From Balanoglossus misakiensis (lineage: Eukaryota > Hemichordata), in the NCBI GenBank assembly GCA_040954595.2, contig CM082583.2, positions 12,524,001-12,588,000 of the forward strand: a DNA stretch of 64,000 nucleotides, in the 5' to 3' direction. Below the pieces are notes generated by a model that saw nothing but the letters and a program-made list of their open reading frames with translations, was not told the DNA's origin and made no database searches. Below are positions 1-12,900 of the stretch, in pieces (the first letter of the stretch is position 1; every line of letters begins with the position of its first letter). Position numbers and translations under genes: made by a program.

Positions 1-1174
1 TATCTGTAATATTCATTAAAAGAACTCCAAATAGATTAATTAATCAAGCAAAATGCAATTAATTCTTATTAATTAAAATAAATTACTTGTTCAGCCTTTT
101 GCCGGCTTGGCATTCTTTGTGTTGGTGTTAGGGATATTTAGATGAAATTCTTTGTTGCAAATACTGCTCATTGACAATTGCTGGTGGTGGGTATACAGTG
201 TTTTGAAATAGTATTTTTTTTCAAGTTTGAAAAATTAAAACAAACATTTACCAATCAGCTTACGTTTTCCCTCAAACAAAAGAATTGTTGAATTAAAATA
301 TCCTCAGTCAGCATTTTAACAAATATGGTGGTTGTGGATTTTGATGAAGGAAAATTGCATAGCTTGAAATGAAAAACATTCATTCATTTCTCCAAAGATT
401 TTAAGCATTTATGGTCGTTGAGTCTTGAATGATTAATGGTCTGTGTTGTATGCCGTCAGAACTGCAGCAGCGTTCTGTGATTTTGCTTCTTTGATGCGTT
501 TTGACAAATGCAGGTCTGACCCACTGGGGTACACAGGTGTGCTACCAGTGTTAAATGCCACTTTACCCTTGGGGTTGGTGCTAACTTGCTGACATCAGAC
601 AAATCAAACATTAGTCCCCCAGTAGTAAACATGTAGCACTATCCACCACAGGCCTCAGTTGCATTCTTCCAATAAACTCCTTCGGTAGATGTAAATATGG
701 GAATTATGCTGACTGTATTGCACTATTTCCCCGTCAACTAGGGAGCATCTTAACACCATTCTAATTTGCTTGTCGTGAGTAATATTCATAATGATTTTCC
801 CTCATAAGCAGCTTTCCTTAAGATGGCAATTTTCTTATTAGGGATGATTTTAATTTAATCTTTAATATGTTTGCTTAGAATGATATTAATCTCCCCTAAA
901 TAAATAATTGCATTCTCAATGGACTAGCCTGCCAGGGTCGATGAATGTTGATATTAAAAATTTTAATCAACAGGTTTTGTAAAAATCGTCCAATTAATTA
1001 GAAATGTTTAATTTGTGCTGTTTTTGTTGCAATCTTACTTTTCATGAAAAGTAAATTACATAACTTTACTTATCATACCAAACTTTAATATCTCAGCTGT
1101 GTCTGATGTGTACTAATTAATCAAGCAATTAAATTCATTCCCTATCGTGGCCACTAAGAAAGATGTTAAAAGTC

Positions 1175-1306
1175 TTTTAATTACTCTCTGTTAATTGACA
1201 TTAATTTTCATTAAAACACACTGCTTGTCAGTTGCCATTGTTTTAATTACTCCCCGTTAATTGACATTAATTTTCATGGGTGTGCATTGCTCATCAGTTG
1301 CCATGG
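1175..1306. repeat. 66-bp tandem duplication, two copies
   Basis: Two adjacent copies (1175-1240 and 1241-1306) share TTTTAATTACTC, the block TTAATTGACATTAATTTTCA, and an end reading CAGTTGCCAT(T/G)G. The copies differ at scattered positions, so the duplication is not recent. The conserved core is rich in TAAT sites, as in homeodomain-bound regulatory DNA. A regulatory role is inference. Confidence 0.75.
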
Positions 1307-1473
1307 TTACAAGTGACAATGATGTGATACTTGAGGAGTCACTTATTATTTATATTTTGTTAATTAAGAAGGTGGGAGTAATGACCGGTCATTGCTCTTT
1401 AATCCTGATTTCTCCGTAATGAAATCCACTTATTCTTCCCAAATGGCCCCTATTCTAATCCGAAAGTACTTCT

Positions 1474-2244
1474 TCAGATCCAGATGTTCCATCCACTCTG
1501 AATTACAATCGAACAAACACCAGTTGCCAGTCGGACCATGCCAACCCCATAATTAAGCACATGAATAGGCAGTCTTGTTGGCCAAAATGTCCAAAGATGT
1601 TCGCCATTGTACCAAAAGTCATTCACAACAAGCTGCCCATGGAAATGTAATAATTGACGATGAAACAACTACAATGACAATTGAATACCAGGTACATAGT
1701 GTAATCCTCTTTTCTTTAAGCTACCTGTCCATTCAATGCCCGTCTCTCGACCCCAATCTGGTGTGAATACATTCGGTATTGAGTTGCAGTTTTGCATACA
1801 TCAGTGCTTTGCTTCCCTGTCGCTCTCACAATCTCTTTCCATCCTCCCCCTCCCAGATCAGAAAATATGAACATTTTCTCCCTCGGGTTTTTATCTACTG
1901 GTGGGGTATAAACTCTTACTGTACCGATAGCTGTAACTTTAAGAGTAACCCATCCGTTATAGTCACACATATCTGCGACATTTTCAGAGCAGCTGTCCAG
2001 CGCTGAACTGTGTTATGTTGATTGCAGGGGATTGTTCTGGTGGCATGGGCTTGATTATACAATTACCGGGACATTGATTCAGGACCCAATGGTGTTTATC
2101 ATGACAAAACTGCCCAATAAGTACTAAGTCAACACTCCAAAGTCTTGTATAGAATTCGCCTCCAATTGAGAGAAGATCACTGGTGATGTTGTGCTGGGCT
2201 GTAGTTGTGGGAAAGCACGGAGGAAACTCGAAGATTACTTTCAC
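1474..2244 (-). other. Cluster of unrecognised minus-strand ORFs, possible nested gene or remnant
   Basis: Three consecutive minus-strand reading frames of 60-90 codons (2244-1984, about 2010-1716, 1668-1474) have protein-like composition. The first is Cys/His/Trp rich and includes the stretch GQFCHDKHHWVLNQCPGN. The second contains SDLGGGGWKEIV. The third contains FWYNGEHLWTFWPTRLP. Plausible AG acceptors precede the second, but no clean phase-consistent gene model could be built and no family is recognised. It may be a small nested gene on the opposite strand of an ARID3 intron, a decayed copy, or chance. Confidence 0.25.
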
Positions 2245-4754
2245 GAGCAGTGCTGTGTTAAAAAGGTTGTTGACAATTTTGGCCGGTTTCGATGAGGAAT
2301 CGGGGGAAATAGATTAATAGAACTTAAGATGGCACAAGTGTCGGTCATGTGACCAGTCGCATTGAAAGGCTCTTAATTGAGTTGTATTAAGCCACTGTAA
2401 TCACTATTGTTAGTTATTTGGGCTGCAGTTTGCGGGTGCATAATGGCGAAAACTTGTCCGTCCGATTGTTGTAGTTAGTTGTATAAATTTTTAATCAGGA
2501 TTGGCTAGCTGTCTGATAAGGATGGTCTTTGTTTCGTTCGAGGCCGATAACTTGCCCTGCAGGTTGGAACGGCAGAAAAAATCTCTGAATCAATGCAACA
2601 CCTGAGTGTTGGCATTCAACTCTCGCTGACTGGAATAATCTATGATCTGAAATTCCTGAAGAACTTTGTGTGTGGACATTTGGGAAGCATAAAGCACCTG
2701 TGTGTAATCGACTCATTGAGCTCGACATGAAATTATGTAACTGGTCTGTCCATCTGTCTGTCTCAGTGTCTTTTTTGATTCACTGACACTATTTGGAGCT
2801 GTGTGTGACCTTGCTTTGTAACCCCGAGGCATAAACACAGCGGTGTGTTGAGTGGTCTCTAAAAAAAATCACTGTCTGGACCGTAGAGCGGTACATTTGA
2901 CAACTTGGCTCATAAGTGCCGATCAAGTCAAGTCAAAATTCCCCATCCGCTAAAAAATGCATGCACTCTGTGTTTGCATTGTGGAACCACCGTTGACAGT
3001 CAGAAGTATTTGACCAGGTGAAGAATGGCTTCTAATGAGAGGGGAAATTAAGCTGCATTAGAGATGAAATCCACCTTTTCTCTCTCGGAGTTCATTAATT
3101 TGAGATAATGGTCGAAGCACCCCATGTGGTTGCGACTGGCCACTTGAAAGCACACTGAGCGTTGACTTAATAACATTCCCAGTGTGTGTACGAAAATGCA
3201 AACTTAATAACTCTTAAGGCAGACTTCATAAATGTTTGATAAGAAAGCAGACAGCTTATATCATATGTCAACATGATTTAAATTTGAGGTAGCAACTTCT
3301 TACAAGCGGAATACCACCTGTTTTTTTTTTTTTTTTTTGGGGGGGGAGTTCTTCGTGATCAGAATTTAAAGGCTATAGGTAGGGCTTAAAGTGTTGTTTT
3401 ATTTGGAAATATAGTGTGGGAAAACATCCCTGTCTTATTCTCGATTATCTCCAGAGTATTCCAGTTGCCAACAAATATTTCATCCAAGCCATTCCATCAA
3501 ATTCACTCTCCTAATTCCTTCTCTTGCATGCAACCATACCAGTCAAATATAAATACTTTCAAGGCCAGTAATATATTTTTTTCAACAAGTTAGGAAACCG
3601 TGGTACATTCATCTCAGAGAAGAAATAATGAAAAACAGATTTGGAGTCGGAATTCCAGAGGTAGCAGAGGTCTCTCAAGAGCAGAGACAGTTGCTACATC
3701 AATCAACACAGTTGATTTTTATTTCTCAATAAATCTGTAATGAATGACACATTTATTTCACCGCCGGACATATCAAATATCTGCAGTTATATGGTTTATA
3801 TGACTGTCATGATTATTTTTATTGAGTGTCTACTGCGTCCACTGGTGTCAGTTTTATCGAAGTTTTTTTCAGTGGCACTAAAGAGGATGAAATTGCTACT
3901 GTAAGTTTTTTGGTGTTGGCGCTTGAAAATATGTCCAATATAAATATGCCATTTTGGTCTATGTCATATGATGATTGTTGGCGTATCAACAGATCAAGTG
4001 ATGTAATCTCTGAATTTTAAGTACTGATAGCTAGCTGTGTATTATTGGCCATTATCAAGTTGCATCAAGGGCCAATTGACTGGATGACTTTATTGCCACT
4101 ATTTATTCACCTGGTTGCTAGGGAAGGTGCTGAGAATATTAATTTCATTTCTTCTGTGTTGGTAAAAGCAGTCTAATGTAAACTGCCTTGACACTTACCA
4201 TTGTATGTTTGTTTGTCGTAAAATTTCATAAAAATGAACATTCAGCTCATTGACTATTTGGCGGTATTTACCATACAACACGTACCAGGATCTTTTTCTG
4301 TCCCTGTACCAGCAACACAGTTACAATTATGGTGCGTGGACACCGAGATCTGGGTTGCCCACCTTTCCATTTCAAGGCTATTTTTTCTCCACCAGGAAAA
4401 GAAATGATATATGGTACCTGACATCTGTTTGATGAATAATGCATGATGCATGTCCAAATGGTTGACTTTTATATCGGGTGTCTCGTCCCTACAAATATTC
4501 AAAATGTTTTTGGCGAAGCCAGAAATAGTTTTACACAGTATTTCCAACGTATTCAAATGTAATTCAAAATGAAAACAGACGGATGGTCGTAAAGTTAACG
4601 GACACTACGTCAAAATATGAAATGGGGGCGCTGTCACTTTGGACCCTAACATACAGTGGGTACACAATGTGTGTATACATTTTAATACACATTTTGATCT
4701 GTTATTTTCATCATTGTGAACCTAAACAAACCATTTGTCTTCTTCTCTTTGCAG

Positions 4755-5920
4755 GTACACCTGTGAACCGTATCCCCATCATGGCGAAACAAACACTAGA
4801 CTTGTATGAACTGTTTAAACTAGTGGTAGCTAAAGGAGGATTAGTTGAAGTAATTAACAAGAAACTGTGGAGAGAGATCACCAAGGGACTTAACCTGCCG
4901 TCTTCCATCACCAGTGCTGCGTTTACCCTCAGGACACAGTAAGTCACACCAATAGAAGTTTTGCAGGATGTTTGAGTGGGTTTTAGGGTGTAAAGTCTTT
5001 GAAATCTGTCGCAATTATGAAACCTAACATTTTCTCTTTCTTTGTATTCTACAAACAGATACATGAAATATCTGTATCCCTACGAGTGTGAGAAGTTGAA
5101 GATGAGTTCTCCAATCGAGCTGCAAGCCGCCATCGACGGTAACCGGCGTGAAGGTCGTCGTTCTAGCTACTCGTCCAGTTCTTTCTTGCAGTCTCCAGGG
5201 TCACCACCACCGTCGATGGTCCCACAGCCGCTACGCATGCACAACAGCACTGGCAATAATGGATCAGCAAGTCTATCATCAGGTTTGTTGTTGTTGTTGT
5301 TGTTGTTTTCAGCCTATTGAAGTTGCCTGGTTGACCAGGGCCGAGTTAATACACAGGGAAACTGTTCCATCAGCAGAGGTTACTCAGAAATTTTGAATTT
5401 TTTAATTTGCTGTACTAATTCACATGTGTGTGTGTGCCATAATATTCCACAGGTGATGATGACAGTCTGCCATCGACTCCGACACATCACAGTCACCCCG
5501 GTAACCCAATCCTCCTACCAGAAGTGGACGGACCACTGCCTCCAAAGCGACTAATGTACAGCGAGGAACAAGTGCGCCAGATACAGCAACAGATGCAGCC
5601 CAGAGAACTTCCACAATCCACACATATCAAAATCACAAGCGCAAGAGGTAAAATCTCCCCATGCTGTCCTCATTTTCAGAACTTTTGTTGAAATTTAAAC
5701 CAATGTGATCGTGATAGACTTAGTCTTACATCACTATTTCTCTCACACCACAGACAGCGGTATGCCCCTTCTGGAACTCCGAGGAGACAATTCTCTGATT
5801 GTGAGCATTGAGCTGAACGGTGTCCTCTACCAAGGCATCCTGTACGCGCGCGGAACTCCCGGACATCCTCTGCATCCATCACCAACAGTCATCGGGCGAC
5901 CTCCAACGCTGCGAGACTGA
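4755..5920 (+). CDS. ARID3: ARID3-type transcription factor (dead ringer/BRIGHT family), 3' part
   Basis: Four exons were read: 4755-4938, 5059-5282, 5453-5647 and 5754-5920 (stop TGA), with consistent phases. The first exon carries the second half of the ARID domain (GTPVNRIPIMAKQTLDLYEL, KGGLVEVINKKLWREITKGL). The second completes it with the extended-ARID signature FTLRTQYMKYLYPYECEK and ELQAAIDGNRREGRR. A Ser/Pro-rich linker follows, then a Gln-rich segment (EEQVRQIQQQMQ). The last exon is the REKLES domain (SLIVSIELNGVLYQGILYA), which in ARID3 proteins mediates multimerisation and nuclear shuttling. The family binds AT-rich DNA in the nucleus. The start codon, acidic N-terminal region and first ARID helices lie left of the window. 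ARID3 membership is near certain, but invertebrates usually have one ARID3, so no A/B/C suffix is assigned. Confidence 0.95.
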
Positions 5921-8900
5921 AGTGTAAACAAGACTTTAGGGTAGCCACCTCATTCCATTTATCACCTGAAGAAGTTATGATCAAAAGATATAGATATAGT
6001 TTTTGTTTGTTTAATTCTATTTTTAAAAGATTATTTCTTTCATGTAAACAAAAAACCTTTCCAAACAAATCCATTGTAGAGTTTGGGAGTCTATTTTCGA
6101 TGTATATGATATGTCTTGACCTAGCCGATTTACTTAATTGAAGCGAGGGTGAGAAACTGGGCGAGTGAGAGGAAATGCCCTTAATATTTGAGGCACATGT
6201 TGTATGCTAATTAAACTATAGTTGTCTCGTTGTCCTTCCACCTGTTAGACAGGTCCGATGAATCATGACAATATCATCCAATATGGCCGACACTTTCCAC
6301 TTCCTGTTGACCCTGTGACCCAAATTTATTTTTCACCTTGAATTAGAGGTTTACTTACCTTGCGTCACATTCATCAACCCTTTCCTTCCCGCCCTCTACT
6401 GACCTGTGATATCAGTCGGACAGTTCCTCCCGAGCTGGGTTCAGTAGGCTTAAGAATCCGCAAGACTGACGTACACGTATGTTAAGTATATTTTGCCGAC
6501 AATCAAATCAAGAAAGGAGATGACTTTTGTATTCTATCAGAAATATATAAAAAAATTAAAAGAAGGCATTACCACTGTAAAATAAGCCAACAGCTTTAGC
6601 GGTCAAATACTGTCAACATTACAATCATCGTCAACATTTTCCTGTGGTGATAAATCAAAGTACTGTTTCTATGGCAATAATCCACACTGTGTATGGCAAT
6701 ATACCACAGTCGCTATGGTAATATTCCACACCTCCTATGGCAATCATCCGTACTTTAATGTAAAACATCATTTTCAACACAAGATGGTGTTATTGCCAAG
6801 CCGAGCTATTACTGCCCACGAAGAAAAAATGCAAATAATGACAAATCTAATATTTCAAGCAAAAAAGAAAACAAAACCAATGCAGTAGCCTAATAGAAGA
6901 TATTTAAAGGACGGGCTTTCATGACAACGCGTATCAATCTCTTCTCGACAACCACCTCAGCCATTGTTCACCATGTGAGGGCACTCTCACCAATTTGTGT
7001 GGGTAATCTCAGTATGGACCAAATAGCCAGCTTTTTTTACTTTTCTATGTATGTATTTATGCATGTCCTGTGAACAGGTGACAATCACTAGATACAAAGT
7101 GAGATGTTTATTTTTTTTGTAGACCAAACTTTGTGGTTTGTATTACCCAAATATTAATGGGGTTTATTTCTTGATTAATTGGTACTAATCTGGGATTTGG
7201 GATGAATGAAGACGTTTATGACTAAACAGTATTATTATCATTTTTATTTCTACTCAAAAAAAAATTAAATTCTAGAAGACCTTTACATCATCTGGACTTT
7301 GAGACACTGTAAGAATGTATAGCACAGTATCCTATTTGATATTTGGTTTGTATATTTGGAGCGATATTTTTCGACTTTACAATTGCATCTCCTGTGTCTG
7401 TTCCCCTGAAAAGGGAAACTATTTACCTGTTTTTTTTTCCAAAGCAGCTTACACTCAACACTGCCAATGAGTGTCATAGACTTTACTTCCTAGAAAACTC
7501 TACCTCTGTATAATATAGTATTAATGAACCTGTCATTGTGCCTTTGTAGCTAGGATGCTATTGAAATTTTCCTCACTTGTATAGATTACGCTCAGCAAAT
7601 GCTGAGACCCGCTCTTTTACATCATGTATGGTGCCTTCGCAACCAGAGTACCTGATTTCAATGTGGTGCATACTGACATTTTTAAAAACCTTTCCACTGA
7701 GGCATCTAGAGTTTAACTTAAAACTGTAAAGGTGATCAGAAAGCATAGAACAAAACTACTAAAATAGTAGCATTCTGTATATGTGTGCCATCAATAGGGC
7801 AGAGTTGATTGCCCAGAAGTGAGCAAATAGTATTTAGATTCTTCAGTTAAGATTGTTGCATTCATATTGAGTGCTCACTGCAGTGAATGATATATGTCCT
7901 GTTCTCTCATTCCACTTTCACCCCCTCACCACCTTGGTATGGTCCAAATCCATTGTTTTCTGTGGTAAAGTTGGACGAATGGGGGTGGAAGGGTTAAACC
8001 AATGATGTAGTCAAGATTCCAATCATGTAGGCCCAAGAGAAACCATGTTGGTAACAGAAAATGACTCTTTATAAAAATGAATTATGACCAGATGAACTAT
8101 CTCTGATTTGGATGCACTTTGAACTTATGAACTTCAACCTTAAAATTAAAAATTCTTGTCCTGATTGCCAATAGGAACTTATCCTCACCCTCAGAAATTG
8201 GGCAAAACAAAATTATTTCTGGGTCATTGTAGCTGGATGGTACTGAAAAAGTGGTATTTGATAAGAAGGAATTAGTGAGTGGGGTTTCATTGCCAGCAAG
8301 TCGCGGTTTTCATGAACTTAAGAGGCTGAATTGACAGTATTTTTTTACAAATACATTGTACTTTCTTTTTTCCACTTTGTTATTCCAGATAAACCCACCA
8401 ATCGTTTCTCTGCTGCCCATTATTAGCTTTACAATACCACTGCCATATATATAAATATATGTATACATATATCTTCTGTCTCCTTGTAATTCGAGGATTT
8501 CTCTCAGCAAAAGACAATCACTTTCTCTTCAGCTGTATTTACTTAATATTTTTTGTTTTGTATGTGTCAATTGGACTTTGTAACATGCTGTGCTGGGGTG
8601 TGTGTGGTAACTTTGTTTGGACGCTAACCATTAAAGCCTGTTTGCGGCCACTGACCAACCTTATACAGCTAACACAGACCAGTCAACTTGTGAGTGTATT
8701 ACAGCATTTGCAAAATAATCTCTGGTAACCATTTGGCAAAACCTTCAAGTGAAGCATGATAGCATGCACTCCAGCATAGCTTTGCTACCCCAGTACATTC
8801 CATATTGACATTTAAAGAGCTTGTCTTTTCATATGAAAATAAATAAGCAGTGGATCAGTATATATTATTATTTTTTGTTTAATGTAGTGTATCAGTTATT

Positions 8901-9953
8901 TTTTAACATACAAGTCATGATGACTTTCATATAATATTTCATACTTTTGAAATGATATTTTGTGATGTTTCAACTATGTTGCCATAGACACCCTGATTCT
9001 GCTTTGGGAGAGAGTGATTTGGATAATTGTGCATTTGCATGTATGTATTATAATCCAAACATTTTTTCTGCAACATGTTCCCATTGGTCACAAGAAAAAC
9101 GCTCAAATTAATATCTTTGGCTTTTATGAAAAGTGAAATAGTTTGTCAGAAAATAATACGCAAGCACGGGATACCACATGTATAATACTCAGTAACAATG
9201 CAAACTTTTGAAGTTCCGTGGATCATGGACTTTATGGCTTCTGTTTTGTGTTGGTGTTCCAGAGAGCTCCATAGCAGGGTAATAGACACTCAGTATGCAT
9301 AGTTATATTTCAATGTGTATTTTTCATCCAGAATATACTATATACTTATTATATCATCATTCGATTTTGCATAGTGTTTGACACTTTGTAGACTTCACAG
9401 ACACTGTGCAGTTCTCTGGCGTGCTGTTCTGTCATGACAATGCAAGGACTGTCGATCATTTTCCATTTTTACATGCCTTCTGAACCGTTGGTTTTCATTG
9501 TCTTGACTTGTTATTGACCATTGTCTTGACGATGACAGGCGATTGTCCGTTTGTTAACCATTGCACAGACAGAGAATAAGAGTGATCAACCTTGCGGTGT
9601 CCTTACCCCTATAAGTAAACTTACGTCTAGAATGTCAGAATTTTTTAGTCATTGCAGTCTGTGAGTGAACTCTCATTTGGGAACTTTTGTTTGTATATTT
9701 TGGTTAGTATCAACACAACGAATGTAACCTATTTTGTATCCAGTCAAATAAAATACTGATACATTTGTTTATAAAGTCTTGTGTCATACTTTGTTTTGTT
9801 TTGCTATTATTTACCTCTCTGAGACAAGTGATCGAAGATGCTAGAAACTCCGTCGCCTGGGGGCGCTCACTGCGCTCATAGGTCACTCCCAGGTCCCTCC
9901 ACTGCTCCACGTGTTACGTCCGACCTACCTTTAAAGAAGTGGTTGGTTCTAAA
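5921..9953 (+). other. Probable long ARID3 3' UTR plus GH3 promoter region
   Basis: Four kilobases follow the ARID3 stop without a recognisable gene. Several AATAAA-type signals occur, the last at 9747-9752, about 200 bp before the GH3 start codon. A 3.8-kb 3' UTR ending near 9770 is therefore possible. The short ORFs here are AT-rich and unrecognised. A run of related phrases about a small CAAT-like motif occurs at 6670-6760, and a decayed copy of the C-A-rich dispersed repeat may lie near 7905-7995. No GH3 core promoter element was identified with confidence. Confidence 0.4.
9747..9752 (+). terminator. Candidate polyadenylation signal AATAAA
   Basis: Canonical AATAAA on the plus strand, the last one before the GH3 gene at 9954. 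It could end the ARID3 transcript. Nearer signals also exist after 5920, so the used site is unknown. Confidence 0.35.
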
Positions 9954-12900
9954 ATGGCGGTACTCTTGCAGAAATGTATTCTGCTAGCTTCTGTGAGTTT
10001 ATGTTGGTTTTCGAGTGTCCGCGGTGACTTTCCGTTCCGCAACACATCACTACCATGGGACGAAAGAGTGGACGACCTGGTCAAGCGACTGACATTGGAC
10101 GAAATCGTTTTACAAATGGCACGTGGTGGTACGGCCAAAAACGGACCAGCCCCGCCCATTGAACGACTGGACATTGGTCCTTACTCCTGGAACACAGAGT
10201 GTCTGCGAGGAGACGCATCTGCCGGATTCGCAACATCTTTTCCTCAAGCAATTGGCCTAGCGGCCGCATTTGAGTAAGTTTTTGCTTATCTTCTGATATT
10301 TTGGCCAAGCAAAGTTCTTTAGCCAAAATTAAGGGGCGGAACATTTGATTTATGACCCAAAACTTAATGCACAATATAATAAAAGATTGCTTTGCAGCAT
10401 TTGATTCAAATTTTAATCCAAACACCATGCAGTTCATAGAATGAAACTTTGAGGGGGCGTTTCTACAACCATCCATCATACATGTATATCATGTTTGCTC
10501 AGTATATTGCACGCTGTGGTCTTTTCAACAAAAACATGACATTTACTGACAAAAGTGATTAATGTTGATATATTTTATTGACAGTGCTAGATTGGTACGA
10601 GAGGTTTCTAATGCAACAGCCTTTGAAGTCAGAGCCAAATACAACTATTTTGTCAAAGAAAAACAATACGGAGACCACAAAGGCCTGAGTTGTTTCAGTC
10701 CTGTCATTAATATAGCCAGGCATCCACTATGGGGAAGGAACCAGGTAATTGTTACTGAGGGATCAATCATATGTAATAAAGATTATTTAGGAAAGACCAG
10801 AAAAAAAAGTTTTGGTATAATTCCTAAGGGTTCAGTGATGATGATGATGATGATGATGATGAAGATGATGATTTTTTGAGTTAAGAACTGCTGTCATCAG
10901 CCACTTCAAATGTGTCATTATTATTACTAGGAAACTTATGGAGAAGACCCATATTTGACAGGAGAGTTGGCAGCAGCCTATGTAACGGGTCTTCAAGGAA
11001 GCCATCCTCGTTACATCACAGCCAACGCTGGATGCAAGCACTTTGATGTCTATGCTGGTCCTGAAGATGTGCCATCATCAAGATTTTCATTTGATGCAAA
11101 GGTAGTGTCAAAATATAGATGCATTCAAAGATTGAATGTTAGTGTACCGGTATATGCAGTCTACAACTCATGTTCTTTCTTTTCATGTATATCTTTATAA
11201 ATGACAGATCCCTTTCATATTTCTCATTTCACTGACAGGTTTCTGAGAGGGATTGGAGGATGACATTTCTGCCTGCCTTTCATGAATGTGTAAAAGCTGG
11301 AACCTACAGTCTGATGTGCAGCTACAACAGGTAATCTATCTGGGGAACCCCAGTGACATTTAACCATGGTACAATGCATACTGATGATGTTGACTTATGA
11401 GAACCTGTGTATTTCCACCAGTAACCATGGTATTCTTTTGCCTCAGTAATATATTTCTACATCTTTACCAGAATCAATGGCATACCAGCATGTGCGAACA
11501 AGCAACTCCTGACAGATATCTTGAGAAAGGAATGGAGTTTCACCGGCTATGTTATCAGTGATGAGGCAGCGGTCGAGAATATCTACAAAGACCATCACTA
11601 CACCGAGAACATGCTGGAGACCGCCATAGCAACGGTCAACAGCGGCCTCAACCTCGAGCTCTCTGGAGATCTCAGCGACAACACTTTCATGAGAATCGGG
11701 CAAGCCGTCAAGCAGGGCAATATCACCATGGAAACAGTAGTGGAGAGAGTGAAGCCGTTGTTTTATACCAGGATGCGTCTGGGAGAGTTTGATCCGCCAG
11801 ACATGAATCCCTACACGAAATTGGATCTGTCTGTGATTGAGAATCCAAGGCATCAAGAAATCGCCCTCCGTGCTGCGCAGAAGACTTTTGTCTTGCTGAA
11901 AAATGATCACAGTTTTCTTCCAATGAAAGGTCAAGTTGACACTCTGGCTGTAAGTACAGTTTGCTATGAATAAGTGTATCATGTTTTGTACTTTTTTATG
12001 CACAATCCACACATAAACTCTCTGCTCCTATTGTGTTCTTCTATATCAGGTTGTTGGTCCGTTTGCAGACAACGCAGAAGATCTGTATGGTACATATGCA
12101 CCAGACGTGAGCAACCTGACTGTGACTCCACGTAATGGACTGTCCCTGCTGGCATCCAAGACCAAGTTTGCATCAGGCTGTTTGTCAACAAGGTGTCTGT
12201 ACTATGATTCTAAAACTATCAAAGAGGCTGTCACTGGTGCAGACTTAGTGGTTGCTTGCCTAGGCACAGGTAACTCAAAGGTCCATTAGCTTTGACTTTT
12301 GACTTCTTCAATTTTTCCAGTATTTTTGTTTTGTGACACAGCAATTATAGTACAAGATGTTATTGCCACATCATTTTCCATCCACAGGTAGTGATAATGA
12401 AGCAGAAGGAAATGATAGAACAAAAATATCTCTACCAGGGCAACAGCTGAGATTGCTACAAGACACTGTGAAATTCGGTGAGTTTATTTGAAACAACCGT
12501 GACATTTTCATTGTGAATACAGAAGGGGATTATAGTAACTATATTCTTCATCATATCCTATTGCAGCCTATGGCAAGCCAGTTCTACTGCTGCTCTTCAA
12601 TGCTGGACCACTGGACATATCTTGGGCTGTGAATAACACTGCAGTACCTGTCATAGTGGAGTGTTTCTTTCCAGCCCAATCCACTGGTACTGCTTTGTAC
12701 AATATGTTTGTCAACAAGAAAGGTGCTAATCCTGCAGGTCGACTTCCAATGACGTGGCCCAAATCCATGGATCAGGTAAATGGCAGAATTTGTATCAATG
12801 CCTCTGTATCTACATTTCTTGAGTGGCCCAAACATGCAAGACTATCAACATTTTTGCCAATTGAAATCGGAGAAAGCTCCTTGAATAAAAAGCAAGCATA

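Larger units (their letters stand above)
1..4754 (+). other. Noncoding DNA upstream of the first visible ARID3 exon (probable ARID3 intron)
   Basis: The first exon seen at 4755 opens in the middle of the ARID domain, so the earlier ARID3 exons must lie left of the window and this stretch should be intron. The sequence is AT-rich, with many TAATTA/ATTAAT homeodomain-type cores. The string TAATTAATCAAGCA occurs near position 38 and again near 1115. No ARID3-like exon was found here. A T18/G9 homopolymer lies at 3321-3347. The only other coding-like signal is a minus-strand ORF group at 1474-2244, listed separately. Confidence 0.6.

Noticed and set aside
5284-5309. Poly-Leu run as an extension of ARID3 exon 2
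   Set aside because: It is a GTT/TTG microsatellite immediately after a good splice donor at 5283. The next exon joins in phase without it.
10832-11041. Poly-His frame opposite the GAT microsatellite
   Set aside because: It is a translation of the triplet repeat within an intron.
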